The position numbers and the translations under genes were made by a program. Under the pieces are notes generated by a model that was given only the letters and a program-made list of their open reading frames with translations, had not been told where the DNA came from and did no database searches. Shown here piece by piece: positions 1-8,108 of a stretch of DNA of 64,000 nucleotides; position 1 is the stretch's first letter, and each line of letters begins with the position of its first letter. Origin of the DNA: UBA11986 sp031402435 (GTDB lineage: Bacteria; Bacteroidota; Ignavibacteria; UBA10030; UBA6906); the NCBI GenBank assembly GCA_031402435.1, contig JANNSJ010000006.1, forward strand, positions 4,665 to 68,664, in the 5' to 3' direction.

Positions 1-561
1 CCCGGAATTGTTCGTCACGGTGACCATCACCAACGGAATGTTCTCGCGTCCAACCTTTTCAATGAACGCTTTGAGAGACGGGATATCCATGTTGCCTTTG
101 AAATCCGCTATCACTTCGGGATGCCTTCCGTCTTCCGTTGGAAGATCAACGGCCTCTGCACCGGAGAACTCCACGTTTGCGCGTGTTGTGTCGAAGTGGG
201 AATTGTTCGGAACAAACTTCCCTTTCCCCCCAATCAAAGAGAACAGTATCTTCTCCGCAGCGCGTCCCTGATGCGTTGGGATGATATGTTTAAACGCGGT
301 AATCTCCCGTACTTTGCTCTCGAAGCGGTAAAAGCTCCGGGCTCCTGCATACGATTCATCTCCTTGCATCATCCCACCCCATTGGGCTGCGCTCATGGCG
401 GACGTGCCACTATCGGTGAGGAGATCGATCAACACATCCTCTGCCGGGATCAGAAACATGTTGTAGTACGCACGTTGCAGCGCCGTTTCACGTTCCTGCG
501 ACGTTGTAAACTTGATCGGTTCAACCGACTTGATTTTGAATGGCTCGATGATGGTTTTCAT
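1..561 (-). CDS. tnaA: Tryptophanase (beta-eliminating lyase), N-terminal part, cut by the window edge
   Basis: The first 187 residues can be read on the minus strand from an ATG at 561 out of the window. The protein begins MKTIIEPFKIKSVEPIK and contains DVLIDLLTDSGT, the GDESYAGARS block and IPTHQGRAAE, all hallmarks of tryptophanase / tyrosine phenol-lyase, which are PLP enzymes of the aspartate aminotransferase fold. Tryptophanase splits tryptophan into indole, pyruvate and ammonia in the cytoplasm. The catalytic lysine lies beyond the edge. A GAGGGA ribosome site sits just before the ATG, and a good promoter lies at 636-664. No TnaC-like leader peptide is visible in the roughly 70-base leader. 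Tryptophanase fits better than tyrosine phenol-lyase from the N-terminal sequence, but the residues that separate the two are not all visible. Confidence 0.9.
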   Translation of the reverse strand, partial: MKTIIEPFKIKSVEPIKFTTSQERETALQRAYYNMFLIPAEDVLIDLLTDSGTSAMSAAQWGGMMQGDESYAGARSFYRFESKVREITAFKHIIPTHQGRAAEKILFSLIGGKGKFVPNNSHFDTTRANVEFSGAEAVDLPTEDGRHPEVIADFKGNMDIPSLKAFIEKVGRENIPLVMVTVTNNSG

Positions 562-635
562 GGTCCCTCGTTGCGTGAATGGTGTAGGTGGATGAATCGC
601 AAGAACAGAAGTTGATGGCAATGCTCCAAGAAGCT

Positions 636-664
636 ATTGTATTGCTTGAACTATTGCAAGTCAA
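636..664 (-). promoter_or_regulatory. Promoter of tnaA
   Basis: On the minus strand TTGACT (659-664) is followed by a 17-base spacer and TACAAT (636-641), a near-consensus housekeeping promoter. Predicted start near 629, giving a leader of about 70 bases. Confidence 0.65.
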
Positions 665-756
665 GGCTCCGCTACCACTTGCAGTCGTGACTCAATGCAC
701 TGGAAAATGAATCCACATTACGCTATTTTGGTACGGAACGATAGGAGAAATGACAA

Positions 757-1296
757 TTGCTTCGACTCTTTAAAAAGCATATAAAACCGACCGATCTCGG
801 CGCAACCCTTTACGAAGAGTTGCGCAAGGGAATGGGATCAAACAGCGATTTATCAATCGATGGATTCCTCAAGAGCCTTGATCAGGATCTCAGTCAGGTG
901 AATGAGCAGTATGCAGGCGAGATTGCCGTGGGACTCATGTTTGGTGCTGTCATGGCAATCGAACGGTCAGCTTCGGAGCGTGTTGCCGAAGAGATTATTG
1001 CGGGAATGAAGCTGGAATTCCTGAGACATCTTGAAGAGCAGGGCGCGAATGCCATCCAACGGGCGGAGTGGGAAATAATTCTGGCTGACAGGTTTCTCGG
1101 ATATCGTCAATGCCTGGAGGATTATTCAGGCTTTGAGCCACCCTGGAAATTGGGGAGGCAGTTTTACTGGAACCTGATAGGAGTAGAAGAACACGTCGCT
1201 ATGCTCATCAAGATTTCGACGTTGTATCAGTTGGCGGCCCGCGATAAGTGCCAGGAACTCTTGAACAAGTACGGTCCTCTCGTCCTGGCGAACTAA
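757..1296 (+). CDS. Protein of unknown function, 179 aa
   Basis: I do not recognise this family. The start is a TTG placed 9 bases after an AGGAG ribosome site at 743-747; the nearby ATG at 750 gives only 7 codons. The protein is soluble, mixed-charge and probably helical, beginning with basic LRLFKKHIKP and containing long amphipathic stretches. There is no signal peptide or membrane segment. It is transcribed divergently from tnaA, and its end overlaps the convergent peroxiredoxin end by 4 bases. No cysteine motif or nucleotide-binding loop is visible. Confidence 0.7.
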   Translation: MLRLFKKHIKPTDLGATLYEELRKGMGSNSDLSIDGFLKSLDQDLSQVNEQYAGEIAVGLMFGAVMAIERSASERVAEEIIAGMKLEFLRHLEEQGANAIQRAEWEIILADRFLGYRQCLEDYSGFEPPWKLGRQFYWNLIGVEEHVAMLIKISTLYQLAARDKCQELLNKYGPLVLAN

Positions 1297-1847
1297 TGTA
1301 AGTGTGGTTGGTTGATTGACCGCAGAGACTGAAGCACGTCTGCAAGATGATTACCCATGTTCAACTCGTGATGGGCTACCAACCGCACGATCCCTTCCTT
1401 GTCAATTACATACGTAACCCGTTTCGTACTCTTCACAAGCCCGCCCACTCTTCCGGCGCCGTACGCTTTAATGATTGACCGATTCGTATCTGCAATAAGC
1501 TCAAACGGCAGGTTGTAGCTGCTCCTGAACTTCTCGTGGGATGAAGGCCCGTCACCACTTACTCCAAATACCACAGCATCAAGCTTCGAGAGTTCTTCAT
1601 ATCCATCGCGTATCGAACACGCTTGAGCGGTACACCCTGAGGTGAAGTCTTTGGGATAAAAGAACAATACGACGTTCTTCTTGCCTGCAAACTCACTCAA
1701 CGAAGTAGTCGCACCATCGCTCACGACGCCGGTGAAGTCCGGAGCTTTTGTTCCGATAGCCAGCAAACCCTGTCGTTCTTCGATGAAGACCACCACTGCG
1801 AAGAACACCAGTACGCCAAGTATCCAGAACAAGGTTTTCTTTCTCAT
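1293..1847 (-). CDS. Membrane-anchored peroxiredoxin, Bcp/PrxQ type
   Basis: The thioredoxin-fold peroxiredoxin domain (about residues 33-180) carries FFYPKDFTSGCTAQACSIRD. The first cysteine is the peroxidatic one and the second, five residues later, is the usual Bcp/PrxQ resolving cysteine. Such enzymes reduce hydroperoxides with thioredoxin. Unlike typical cytoplasmic Bcp, this one begins with a short basic stretch and one hydrophobic segment (about residues 5-22), so the domain is probably tethered outside the inner membrane. The ATG lies only about 8 bases after a terminator hairpin and has no Shine-Dalgarno sequence, so its expression is unclear. A later start that drops the anchor cannot be excluded. 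Confidence 0.85.
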   Translation of the reverse strand: MRKKTLFWILGVLVFFAVVVFIEERQGLLAIGTKAPDFTGVVSDGATTSLSEFAGKKNVVLFFYPKDFTSGCTAQACSIRDGYEELSKLDAVVFGVSGDGPSSHEKFRSSYNLPFELIADTNRSIIKAYGAGRVGGLVKSTKRVTYVIDKEGIVRLVAHHELNMGNHLADVLQSLRSINQPHLH

Positions 1848-1855
1848 AAATAAAA

Positions 1856-1879
1856 AGGTCAGAGGATTGGCTCTGACCT
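1856..1879 (-). terminator. Terminator after apt
   Basis: A perfect 9-base stem (AGGTCAGAG / CTCTGACCT) with a 6-base loop is followed on the minus strand by TTTTTA. It lies between apt and the peroxiredoxin start and ends almost on that start codon. Confidence 0.75.
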
Positions 1880-1905
1880 GTTAACAACTCCGCCTGGAAA
1901 CAAGT

Positions 1906-2427
1906 TCACTCGCTATCGTATTGAATGATGGAGAAGATGTCGTATTGCGAAAGGCGCTTCCTTGCCTGAAGGAACGTCAGTTCAATCAGGAACGATACGC
2001 CGACAATGTCTCCGCCAAGCTTCTCGATAAGCTGGCAAGCAGCAGAGATCGTCCCTCCTGTTGCGAGAAGGTCATCATGAACGAGTATCTTCTCCCCCGC
2101 GGAGATTGCATCCTTGTGAACCTCGACTGCATCGGTGCCGTACTCAAGAGCATATTCCTGACGAAGAGTGGCGGCAGGAAGTTTGCCCGGTTTACGAACG
2201 GGAACAAAGCCGGCCCCAAGCTTGTACGCCAACGGCGCTCCCAACATGTAGCCGCGTGACTCCACACTCACGACTTTGTCAATCTTCATTCCCTTGTAGT
2301 GGTCATAGAGTTCGTCGACTGCTTTGGCAAACGCTTCCTTGTTCTTCAGGAGGGTTGTGATATCCCGGAACATGATTCCCTTCTTGGGGAAGTCCGGCAC
2401 ATTGCGTATTTCCTTGATCAGATCCAT
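1906..2427 (-). CDS. apt: Adenine phosphoribosyltransferase
   Basis: At 173 aa it matches the usual Apt length. It starts MDLIKEIRNVPDFPKKGIMF and has FRDITTLL, SRGYMLGAPLA and the PRPP-binding loop KILVHDDLLATGGT, all typical of Apt. It makes AMP from adenine and PRPP in the cytoplasm, salvaging purines. It follows the enoyl-CoA hydratase gene by only 4 bases, so the two probably share a transcript that ends at the hairpin at 1856-1879. Confidence 0.95.
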   Translation of the reverse strand: MDLIKEIRNVPDFPKKGIMFRDITTLLKNKEAFAKAVDELYDHYKGMKIDKVVSVESRGYMLGAPLAYKLGAGFVPVRKPGKLPAATLRQEYALEYGTDAVEVHKDAISAGEKILVHDDLLATGGTISAACQLIEKLGGDIVGVSFLIELTFLQARKRLSQYDIFSIIQYDSE

Positions 2428-2431
2428 ATTG

Positions 2432-3214
2432 TTACCACTGGGGTTTTTCTTTTTTCAGGAAGGCATCGATCCCCTGTTTGCAATCAGGAGTCATGCGGGC
2501 GGCGGCGTTCATGTTGGCTGCGAAGTCGAGTGAGTCCATCAGGTTCATGCCGTGAAGCTTGGAGAGCATTTCCTTGCATAGTCCCATCGCGGTGCCGCTG
2601 TTTTGCTGCGCGAGTTCGTTGCAGAGCGAGTCGACAGTGGATTGCAGTTCATGTTCGGGAACAACCATGTTGATCAAGCCGACCTGCTTCGCTTCCGTTG
2701 CACTGATGATGTTGCCTCTTAGAATCAGCTCACGGGCAATTCCCTCTCCAACGCGTTTCAACAGGAAGATCATCACCACGGCGGGGATGAAACCAATGCG
2801 GACTTCAGTGTAACCGAACTTTGCATTCTCTTCTGATGCAACCACGATGTCGCACACGGTTGCAAGTCCGCAGCCGCCCGCAAGCGCCGGACCATTGACC
2901 ACAGCAATCACCGGCTTACGCAACTCATGGATGACCCGGAACAGGTTTGCCAGTTGCTGTGAATCCGCACGGTTCTCTTCGAGATCGAATTTGGATAACC
3001 GCTGGAGATATTCAAGATCAGCGCCCGCACAAAACGCCGAACCCGTACCGGCCAGTACTACAACCTTGACGCTCTGATCCTTCCCTGCTTGAGAGAATGC
3101 AGCGGTCAGTTCCTTCACCATCACATCATCGAGAGCGTTGCGCTTCTCGGGACGATTGAGCGTGATGCGTGCCGTGCGATTGCCGACTTCATATATCAAT
3201 CTCGTGAATTGCAT
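2432..3214 (-). CDS. Enoyl-CoA hydratase/isomerase family protein
   Basis: This is a crotonase-fold protein of 260 aa. It has ITLNRPEKRNALDD near the N-terminus, the CoA oxyanion-hole segment GSAFCAGADLEYL, and VVNGPALAGGCGLATVCDIVVA. The glutamate of FGYTEVRIGFIPA occupies the place of a usual catalytic glutamate. It is likely to hydrate or isomerise an acyl-CoA; the substrate cannot be read. I place the start at MQFTRLIYEV (3214). A longer frame to 3283 would start inside the terminator of the neighbouring gene. The A of this ATG lies 7 bases after the predicted -10 box and there is no ribosome site, so the mRNA may be leaderless. Confidence 0.88.
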   Translation of the reverse strand: MQFTRLIYEVGNRTARITLNRPEKRNALDDVMVKELTAAFSQAGKDQSVKVVVLAGTGSAFCAGADLEYLQRLSKFDLEENRADSQQLANLFRVIHELRKPVIAVVNGPALAGGCGLATVCDIVVASEENAKFGYTEVRIGFIPAVVMIFLLKRVGEGIARELILRGNIISATEAKQVGLINMVVPEHELQSTVDSLCNELAQQNSGTAMGLCKEMLSKLHGMNLMDSLDFAANMNAAARMTPDCKQGIDAFLKKEKPQW

Positions 3215-3220
3215 GGCACG

Positions 3221-3249
3221 AAAATAGGCAATATCGATTGCAAAAACAA
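3221..3249 (-). promoter_or_regulatory. Promoter of the enoyl-CoA hydratase-apt pair
   Basis: TTGTTT (3244-3249), 17-base spacer, TATTTT (3221-3226) on the minus strand. The expected start point coincides with the ATG at 3214. Confidence 0.5.
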
Positions 3250-3273
3250 GGATTGACATTTCACAGAAACAAG

Positions 3274-3302
3274 AATCCCGCACCGTTGAATGATGCGGGA
3301 TT
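3274..3302 (-). terminator. Terminator after the secreted subtilase gene
   Basis: Perfect 9-base inverted repeat AATCCCGCA / TGCGGGATT with an 11-base loop, followed on the minus strand by a T-rich run (TTCTTGTTTCTG). It lies about 40 bases after the stop of the gene ending at 3344. Confidence 0.7.
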
Positions 3303-3343
3303 GAACAACCATTATTTTCTGATCATGTTCTCTGAAACCGTTC

Positions 3344-6300
3344 CTACTTCATCAGCACGAGCTTATTGATCTTGGAGTACGCGATCTTTCCTTCGGCATT
3401 AGTAACATTGAAGCGTGCAAAGTAGACGCCACTTGACTGACCGGCGGCGTTCCAGGTTGCAGAGTGATAACCAGCTTCACGATAACCGCTCGCAAGTTCC
3501 ACAACTTCCCTTCCCAGCACGTCATACACCACCAACGAGACATTCCCTGCATCCGGAAGATCGAACCGGATTTCGGTTGTTGGGTTGAATGGGTTGGGGT
3601 AGTTCTGATGTAACATGAAAGCACTAGGCAAGGAGGCAGTAGTCGCAGATTGCTGCTTTGCAAGCAATGAACGTGATTCGTTTAGCGAATCATCGAGCAA
3701 TGTATGAACATGTACTACCGTTGATAGGAGTTTCTTTGTTGTGTTGCTGAATCCCCGCACCGTAGGTCGAATCATAATCCTGCGGCCTGTCAATCCTGCA
3801 ACCCGATCTCTGAATCCAAGGGGTTGCCTCCCATTGGCATGATAGAGACGTTCTGTGTTGATCCGTCTGAGCGGTGTTCCTCGGTCTGCATCCACGATGT
3901 CGAATGACAGCCCGATTTCCGATCCCGTAAGGCTCAGCGGCCCCAGTACTTTTGCCTCGCCATCTACAATAATACTGTCGATAGTACTGGGGATGATGAT
4001 CGGTGCGCTTGTTAGGGCTGACCACACTGTGTTCTGATTAAGTGAGTCCGATGTGCTCGCAAAATCCAGTGGGACCAAAGACCCATCGTTGAGCTTCAAG
4101 CTGATGGAAGAGACTTCCACAGAGAAGTAATTGGAGGAATCGGGCTCGCCACTGGATTCGTTTGCTGTCAATGGTGTTCGGCCTAATGATAACCTTCTGG
4201 GTCGATGCGATGGTCGTCGCGCAACTACAGCCCGTCTGCTGTATTGTTCAGGAATCACAGTCGCTACAGAACCGTTGCCTGGCCTAGACGTTTCTGTCCC
4301 AAACACTAGAGGATACGGTGCCCCGGTTGTTCCAGTCGCAACGAACCTCGTTTCGTCAATAGGTCCATTTGAACTTGGAATTAAAAGGTTTGGGTTCCGA
4401 ATACCATTGTAGATCTCCATCACTTCCCATTTTCCATCATAAACAGCCTTGAATGTGCTCATTCCATTGTCCCAAGCCCAAACTAAATGGCCATTGGAAA
4501 GATTTACGACGGTTGGCCGGTAATAGTTTATGAATGGCGTGCTACTCTTGAACTCATGCGCCGCGTCCCAAGTTTTGTTGTGCCACCGTTGATACATCAC
4601 ACGTCGCTGTAGCATAGGGACATTCGAATTCCAAGAATCCCCAGCATCTGTGCTGGGCGGTGGTTCTTCTTCACCCCCCCATGCTTCCCACACTATGTGA
4701 GACTCAGGGTCGATAATATTCGAACCGCTAATCTGTGATGCGTACGAAACTGGACCAACGCTAGCCGGGACCACCTCGTGGAGATCAAAATTCAGGTCAA
4801 AGGCGAAGACATCTGTTCCATTGTCGTATGAAACGAAAAGCTCTGGGAAATAGCTTGTAATATCGCAACCCCAAGTACTTGGATTCCGGAAGGGACCGCC
4901 TTCAAGCAAACTCTCCCCACCCCAATGCCAGCTTGGTCCAGGCCCCTCTGCAGAATTGAACCATAGTCCGCCAGGGCCTTCCCAGAAGGCATACAGAAAC
5001 GGAGTTCCACCGAAGTCTATTCGTGAAATGACTGGTCGTGTATCAATAGCAGTAGAGATGGTCGGGCTAATTTCTTCGTGGATGTATGATTCATCCAACG
5101 CATCTGTGAACATGATTTGATAGTCGCTACCAACTTGTTTCCGATAGACAGAATACAAATGCATACTGACAAATGGTAGGCCATCCTCCTTCCAGAGCGC
5201 AACAGATGGCGCGCCTGATGATCCGCTGGAAACTCTCCTCTCAAAACTCCAGGAAACACCGCCATCTGTGGAGCTATTGCGCCATACGTCGCCCGCACTC
5301 TCATAGAGAATAAAACTACTGTTCACATTATTCTCTACTATTGAAACCGCAACCCGCTGGCTATTGCTGCCTGTTGCGGAAGCCATGGAAGAACCGAGTT
5401 TGGCTTTGTACCATGCCGTTGCAGAGCCACCTGAGAAGTTAAACACTGCGGGTGTCTGGAGCGCAAAGGAATCTTGAAATGTGACATACGTGCCGGACCA
5501 TTTTGAAAGGAAATATGATTCAAACCCATTGATCAGATTATGATCCGGGGCACCAACTGTGTAGTAGGGCTTGCCAGAGATGATGGGCTGATCCAAGAAC
5601 ACACCTTTATGCGGACTATTGATACCAATGTTAACTGCATACGGGACAGGTTGAGGAATTGCTGCTGTGCCTCGATTCCTGTTGCCATACGGTGATTCGG
5701 TGAAGTCAATGTACCATGGATCTGTGAAATGAATATTTCCGCCTGGATTGCCTCCATCAATCATCCGAGCTTGGATTGTTGCATTGCTTACAGTAGCAAA
5801 CCTGGATGTAACGCTAATCTCGGATGAATAGAACCCGGGGAAAACATGGTGATTTCTCAAATCGTCTTCTGCAATCGGTCCTCTGACCCATTCCCTATAC
5901 TTGTTCTGGAGATAAACATTGGTGTCACCGTGAAAGACTTCGGGTGTATTAAGTGCTAGTACGTGAGGCAGTCCTGGACTGAAACGAGGGTTGAAAGAGC
6001 TTCCGCTCCAGCGACCAAGTGTTCCAACTTGTTGACTTGTACCCTCAATTTTTTGGTCCATGACCATAGTCGTAGCCGGGAAGTACCAAGACACGGCATA
6101 TTCCTGAGGGAACATTTCATCCACAGGTGGTGGCATAGTGTAGCCATGAACCCGAATAGTCCATGTTCCTGCGACCGGATTTGCCACAACTACTTGTTCA
6201 ACGTTGTCTAAATGGTTGGCTTCAGGGGTAGCCGCGGCAGCAGGATCTGCTGGATTCAGGGTTAAAGGGAAGTACTGGATTCCATTTGGGTCGATCAGCT

Positions 6301-6418
6301 TGAGATCGATGTCGTTGACCAATGTAGGATTTGCAAGGGGTGATGCTTGTTTGTCAGAATAAGCTAGCATCACGCGTAACTCGAGCGCACCTGGTGGAAC
6401 AACAACAATAGGGTGCAA
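3344..6418 (-). CDS. C-terminal part of a frameshifted type IX-secreted subtilase
   Basis: This frame continues the protease at 6354-8030 after a +1 shift. Its first residues (HPIVVVPPGALELRVMLAY, then NPTLVNDIDLKL) form the beta-rich domain that follows the catalytic domain in Kp43-like subtilases. About 900 residues follow that I do not recognise, rich in W, G and aromatic residues and probably beta-propeller or jelly-roll. The last ~80 residues are a type A sorting domain: NYPNPFNPTTEIRFDLPD, VVYDVLGREV, SSGVYFARF and a KLVLMK end. This domain directs export through the type IX system and usually attachment to the surface. The listed start is a TTG artefact at the frame junction. With the upstream part the intact product would be about 1,560 residues. 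Confidence 0.85.
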   Translation of the reverse strand: MHPIVVVPPGALELRVMLAYSDKQASPLANPTLVNDIDLKLIDPNGIQYFPLTLNPADPAAAATPEANHLDNVEQVVVANPVAGTWTIRVHGYTMPPPVDEMFPQEYAVSWYFPATTMVMDQKIEGTSQQVGTLGRWSGSSFNPRFSPGLPHVLALNTPEVFHGDTNVYLQNKYREWVRGPIAEDDLRNHHVFPGFYSSEISVTSRFATVSNATIQARMIDGGNPGGNIHFTDPWYIDFTESPYGNRNRGTAAIPQPVPYAVNIGINSPHKGVFLDQPIISGKPYYTVGAPDHNLINGFESYFLSKWSGTYVTFQDSFALQTPAVFNFSGGSATAWYKAKLGSSMASATGSNSQRVAVSIVENNVNSSFILYESAGDVWRNSSTDGGVSWSFERRVSSGSSGAPSVALWKEDGLPFVSMHLYSVYRKQVGSDYQIMFTDALDESYIHEEISPTISTAIDTRPVISRIDFGGTPFLYAFWEGPGGLWFNSAEGPGPSWHWGGESLLEGGPFRNPSTWGCDITSYFPELFVSYDNGTDVFAFDLNFDLHEVVPASVGPVSYASQISGSNIIDPESHIVWEAWGGEEEPPPSTDAGDSWNSNVPMLQRRVMYQRWHNKTWDAAHEFKSSTPFINYYRPTVVNLSNGHLVWAWDNGMSTFKAVYDGKWEVMEIYNGIRNPNLLIPSSNGPIDETRFVATGTTGAPYPLVFGTETSRPGNGSVATVIPEQYSRRAVVARRPSHRPRRLSLGRTPLTANESSGEPDSSNYFSVEVSSISLKLNDGSLVPLDFASTSDSLNQNTVWSALTSAPIIIPSTIDSIIVDGEAKVLGPLSLTGSEIGLSFDIVDADRGTPLRRINTERLYHANGRQPLGFRDRVAGLTGRRIMIRPTVRGFSNTTKKLLSTVVHVHTLLDDSLNESRSLLAKQQSATTASLPSAFMLHQNYPNPFNPTTEIRFDLPDAGNVSLVVYDVLGREVVELASGYREAGYHSATWNAAGQSSGVYFARFNVTNAEGKIAYSKINKLVLMK

Positions 6419-8030
6419 GATTTGTTTGGTTGTCTATGATCGTCCCTTCTAAATGCCAACCAGCCTGAATCATTTGAACAGAGGCTTCGGCATCTGCCTT
6501 TCCATAACCAAACTTATAGTCCGGGCCTGGATTACCCAAGTTACTCGCACCATTCAAGAGAATACTCTTCAGCAAAGCAGGCTTTGGAGTTGCACCGGCA
6601 TTCTTCAGTCGATATTTTTCAATGAGTAAGGCAACTGTTCCTGAGATTGCAGGGGAAGCAACGGAGGTCCCCGCGCTGAAACCATACGAAGTGTAAGCGT
6701 CTATTGTCGAATTCACACCAACGCTACTCGGGTTGCCCCCCCCTAATGCAACCAGATCGGGTTTGACCCTGCCATCAATGGTCGGGCCATAATCGCTGTA
6801 GGCAGTCGTATCATCATTATGCTGGATTGCACCCACCACAATTGTGTTTTTTGCGCATTGGCCCGACCCATAAGGAATACTTCGCCAGCCCGGACGTCCC
6901 CATCGAGTGTATCGGAGCTCGTTACGATCATTCCCGGCTGAAGACACAACGTTAATGTTGTTGTCCCTAACTAATTTGTCATAGTCTCTTGATTGAGCCG
7001 CATAGATACCAAAAACGTCATCTGGAAATTGGTTCATATCACTTGTCCATGAATTCTGAGACACGACAATTCCCTGATTCGTTATGCCATTTAGGACCTC
7101 CGTAGGCGTGTCCCCAGAGTCTTTATCCCACGAATAGATCAATGCAGAAGGAGCCATACCTCGCAAGTTTGGATTTGTTGAACCTGCTCCGTCTCCAGCC
7201 ATTGTTCCACAGGCGTGCGTAGCATGCAAACTCACCGGGATCTGCTGCTCCACGACGGTCAGCCGACCAGAAAAGGCTGCATGCTGATACACAGCACCTC
7301 CATCCCAAATCCCCAATTTGACTCCATTTCCAGTAAGGGACCATGGCTGAGCTTGGATTACATCCGCTTTAATACTAATCCTGGACTGATCATTACACAG
7401 TGCCGTTGGTGAGACCGGTTCGATCCAGCTTACCCATTCAAGCGCAGCAATCTCAACAATGAGAACTTCGTCAACACGAACAGTAACTCGGTGGAAATAT
7501 TCCGATGCAAATACTATCTCGGCATCAAAGTGTTCTAATGCATTCTGAGCAAATTCAGTTGAAACATCCGGGTAAAGACAAACAATAACATCCGTCATGT
7601 GTTGCGTCGACTTGGACTGCTGTTTATCCGTAAAGAGCTGAGAGATCTTGTCCTCGGGTTGGAGAAAAAAGACAGAGCGAATCTTTGCAGCCGTAAGTAA
7701 ATCTAAGTCAACATCAACCGGCAAAGAAGCAACTAACGCACGCTGAGGAAGGTAATCGTGAAGCTTTATATGGGAGCGGTTCAATAGAGCAAGTTCCGGT
7801 TGTTTAGGATTCTCAAAGAACTGAATGACAGCATGATATTTTCCGTTGAGTAATTTGCCTGGATTTTTTTTGAAGGACTCAACATCTCGCCCAAACTGCT
7901 CAAACCCTGCATCGGGAACAAACGTTCGACTCTTCAATTGTATCTCGTAACGTGGTTCGCTTTGAGCAAAGAGGCTGGTATTGAGACAGAGAAGAAGCGC
8001 TAGCCCTGTCGCCGTGACAATGGTTTTCAT
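6354..8030 (-). CDS. Secreted subtilisin-like serine protease (S8, Kp43-like), N-terminal part before a frameshift
   Basis: A signal peptide (MKTIVTATGLALLLCLNTSLFAQ) is followed by a propeptide-like region (about 25-220) and an S8 catalytic domain. The triad is visible: Asp243 in GIWDGG, His269 in HATHACGT and Ser456 in GTSVASP, with SSAGNDRN carrying the oxyanion-hole asparagine. The canonical HGT is here HAT. The reading frame is lost near 6421-6423 (an AAA run) and ends in about 20 unrelated residues, while the natural continuation lies in the neighbouring frame (3344-6418). Deleting one base restores CAA ACA ATC TTG and a continuous protein. The start has a perfect AGGAGG site 6 bases upstream. 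This is either a sequencing error, a recent mutation, or less likely programmed frameshifting. Confidence 0.88.
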   Translation of the reverse strand: MKTIVTATGLALLLCLNTSLFAQSEPRYEIQLKSRTFVPDAGFEQFGRDVESFKKNPGKLLNGKYHAVIQFFENPKQPELALLNRSHIKLHDYLPQRALVASLPVDVDLDLLTAAKIRSVFFLQPEDKISQLFTDKQQSKSTQHMTDVIVCLYPDVSTEFAQNALEHFDAEIVFASEYFHRVTVRVDEVLIVEIAALEWVSWIEPVSPTALCNDQSRISIKADVIQAQPWSLTGNGVKLGIWDGGAVYQHAAFSGRLTVVEQQIPVSLHATHACGTMAGDGAGSTNPNLRGMAPSALIYSWDKDSGDTPTEVLNGITNQGIVVSQNSWTSDMNQFPDDVFGIYAAQSRDYDKLVRDNNINVVSSAGNDRNELRYTRWGRPGWRSIPYGSGQCAKNTIVVGAIQHNDDTTAYSDYGPTIDGRVKPDLVALGGGNPSSVGVNSTIDAYTSYGFSAGTSVASPAISGTVALLIEKYRLKNAGATPKPALLKSILLNGASNLGNPGPDYKFGYGKADAEASVQMIQAGWHLEGTIIDNQTNLAPYCCCSTRCARVTRDASLF

Positions 8031-8108
8031 GTTGATCCTCCTAGGATGGGTAGGCTACTGGAAAGTTGTATCTTGAACTATAGATGAGACGAACCATCTT
8101 TGAGTCTT

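Noticed and set aside
562..635. TnaC-like leader peptide before tnaA
   Set aside because: No small frame with a tryptophan codon and start was found in the predicted leader.
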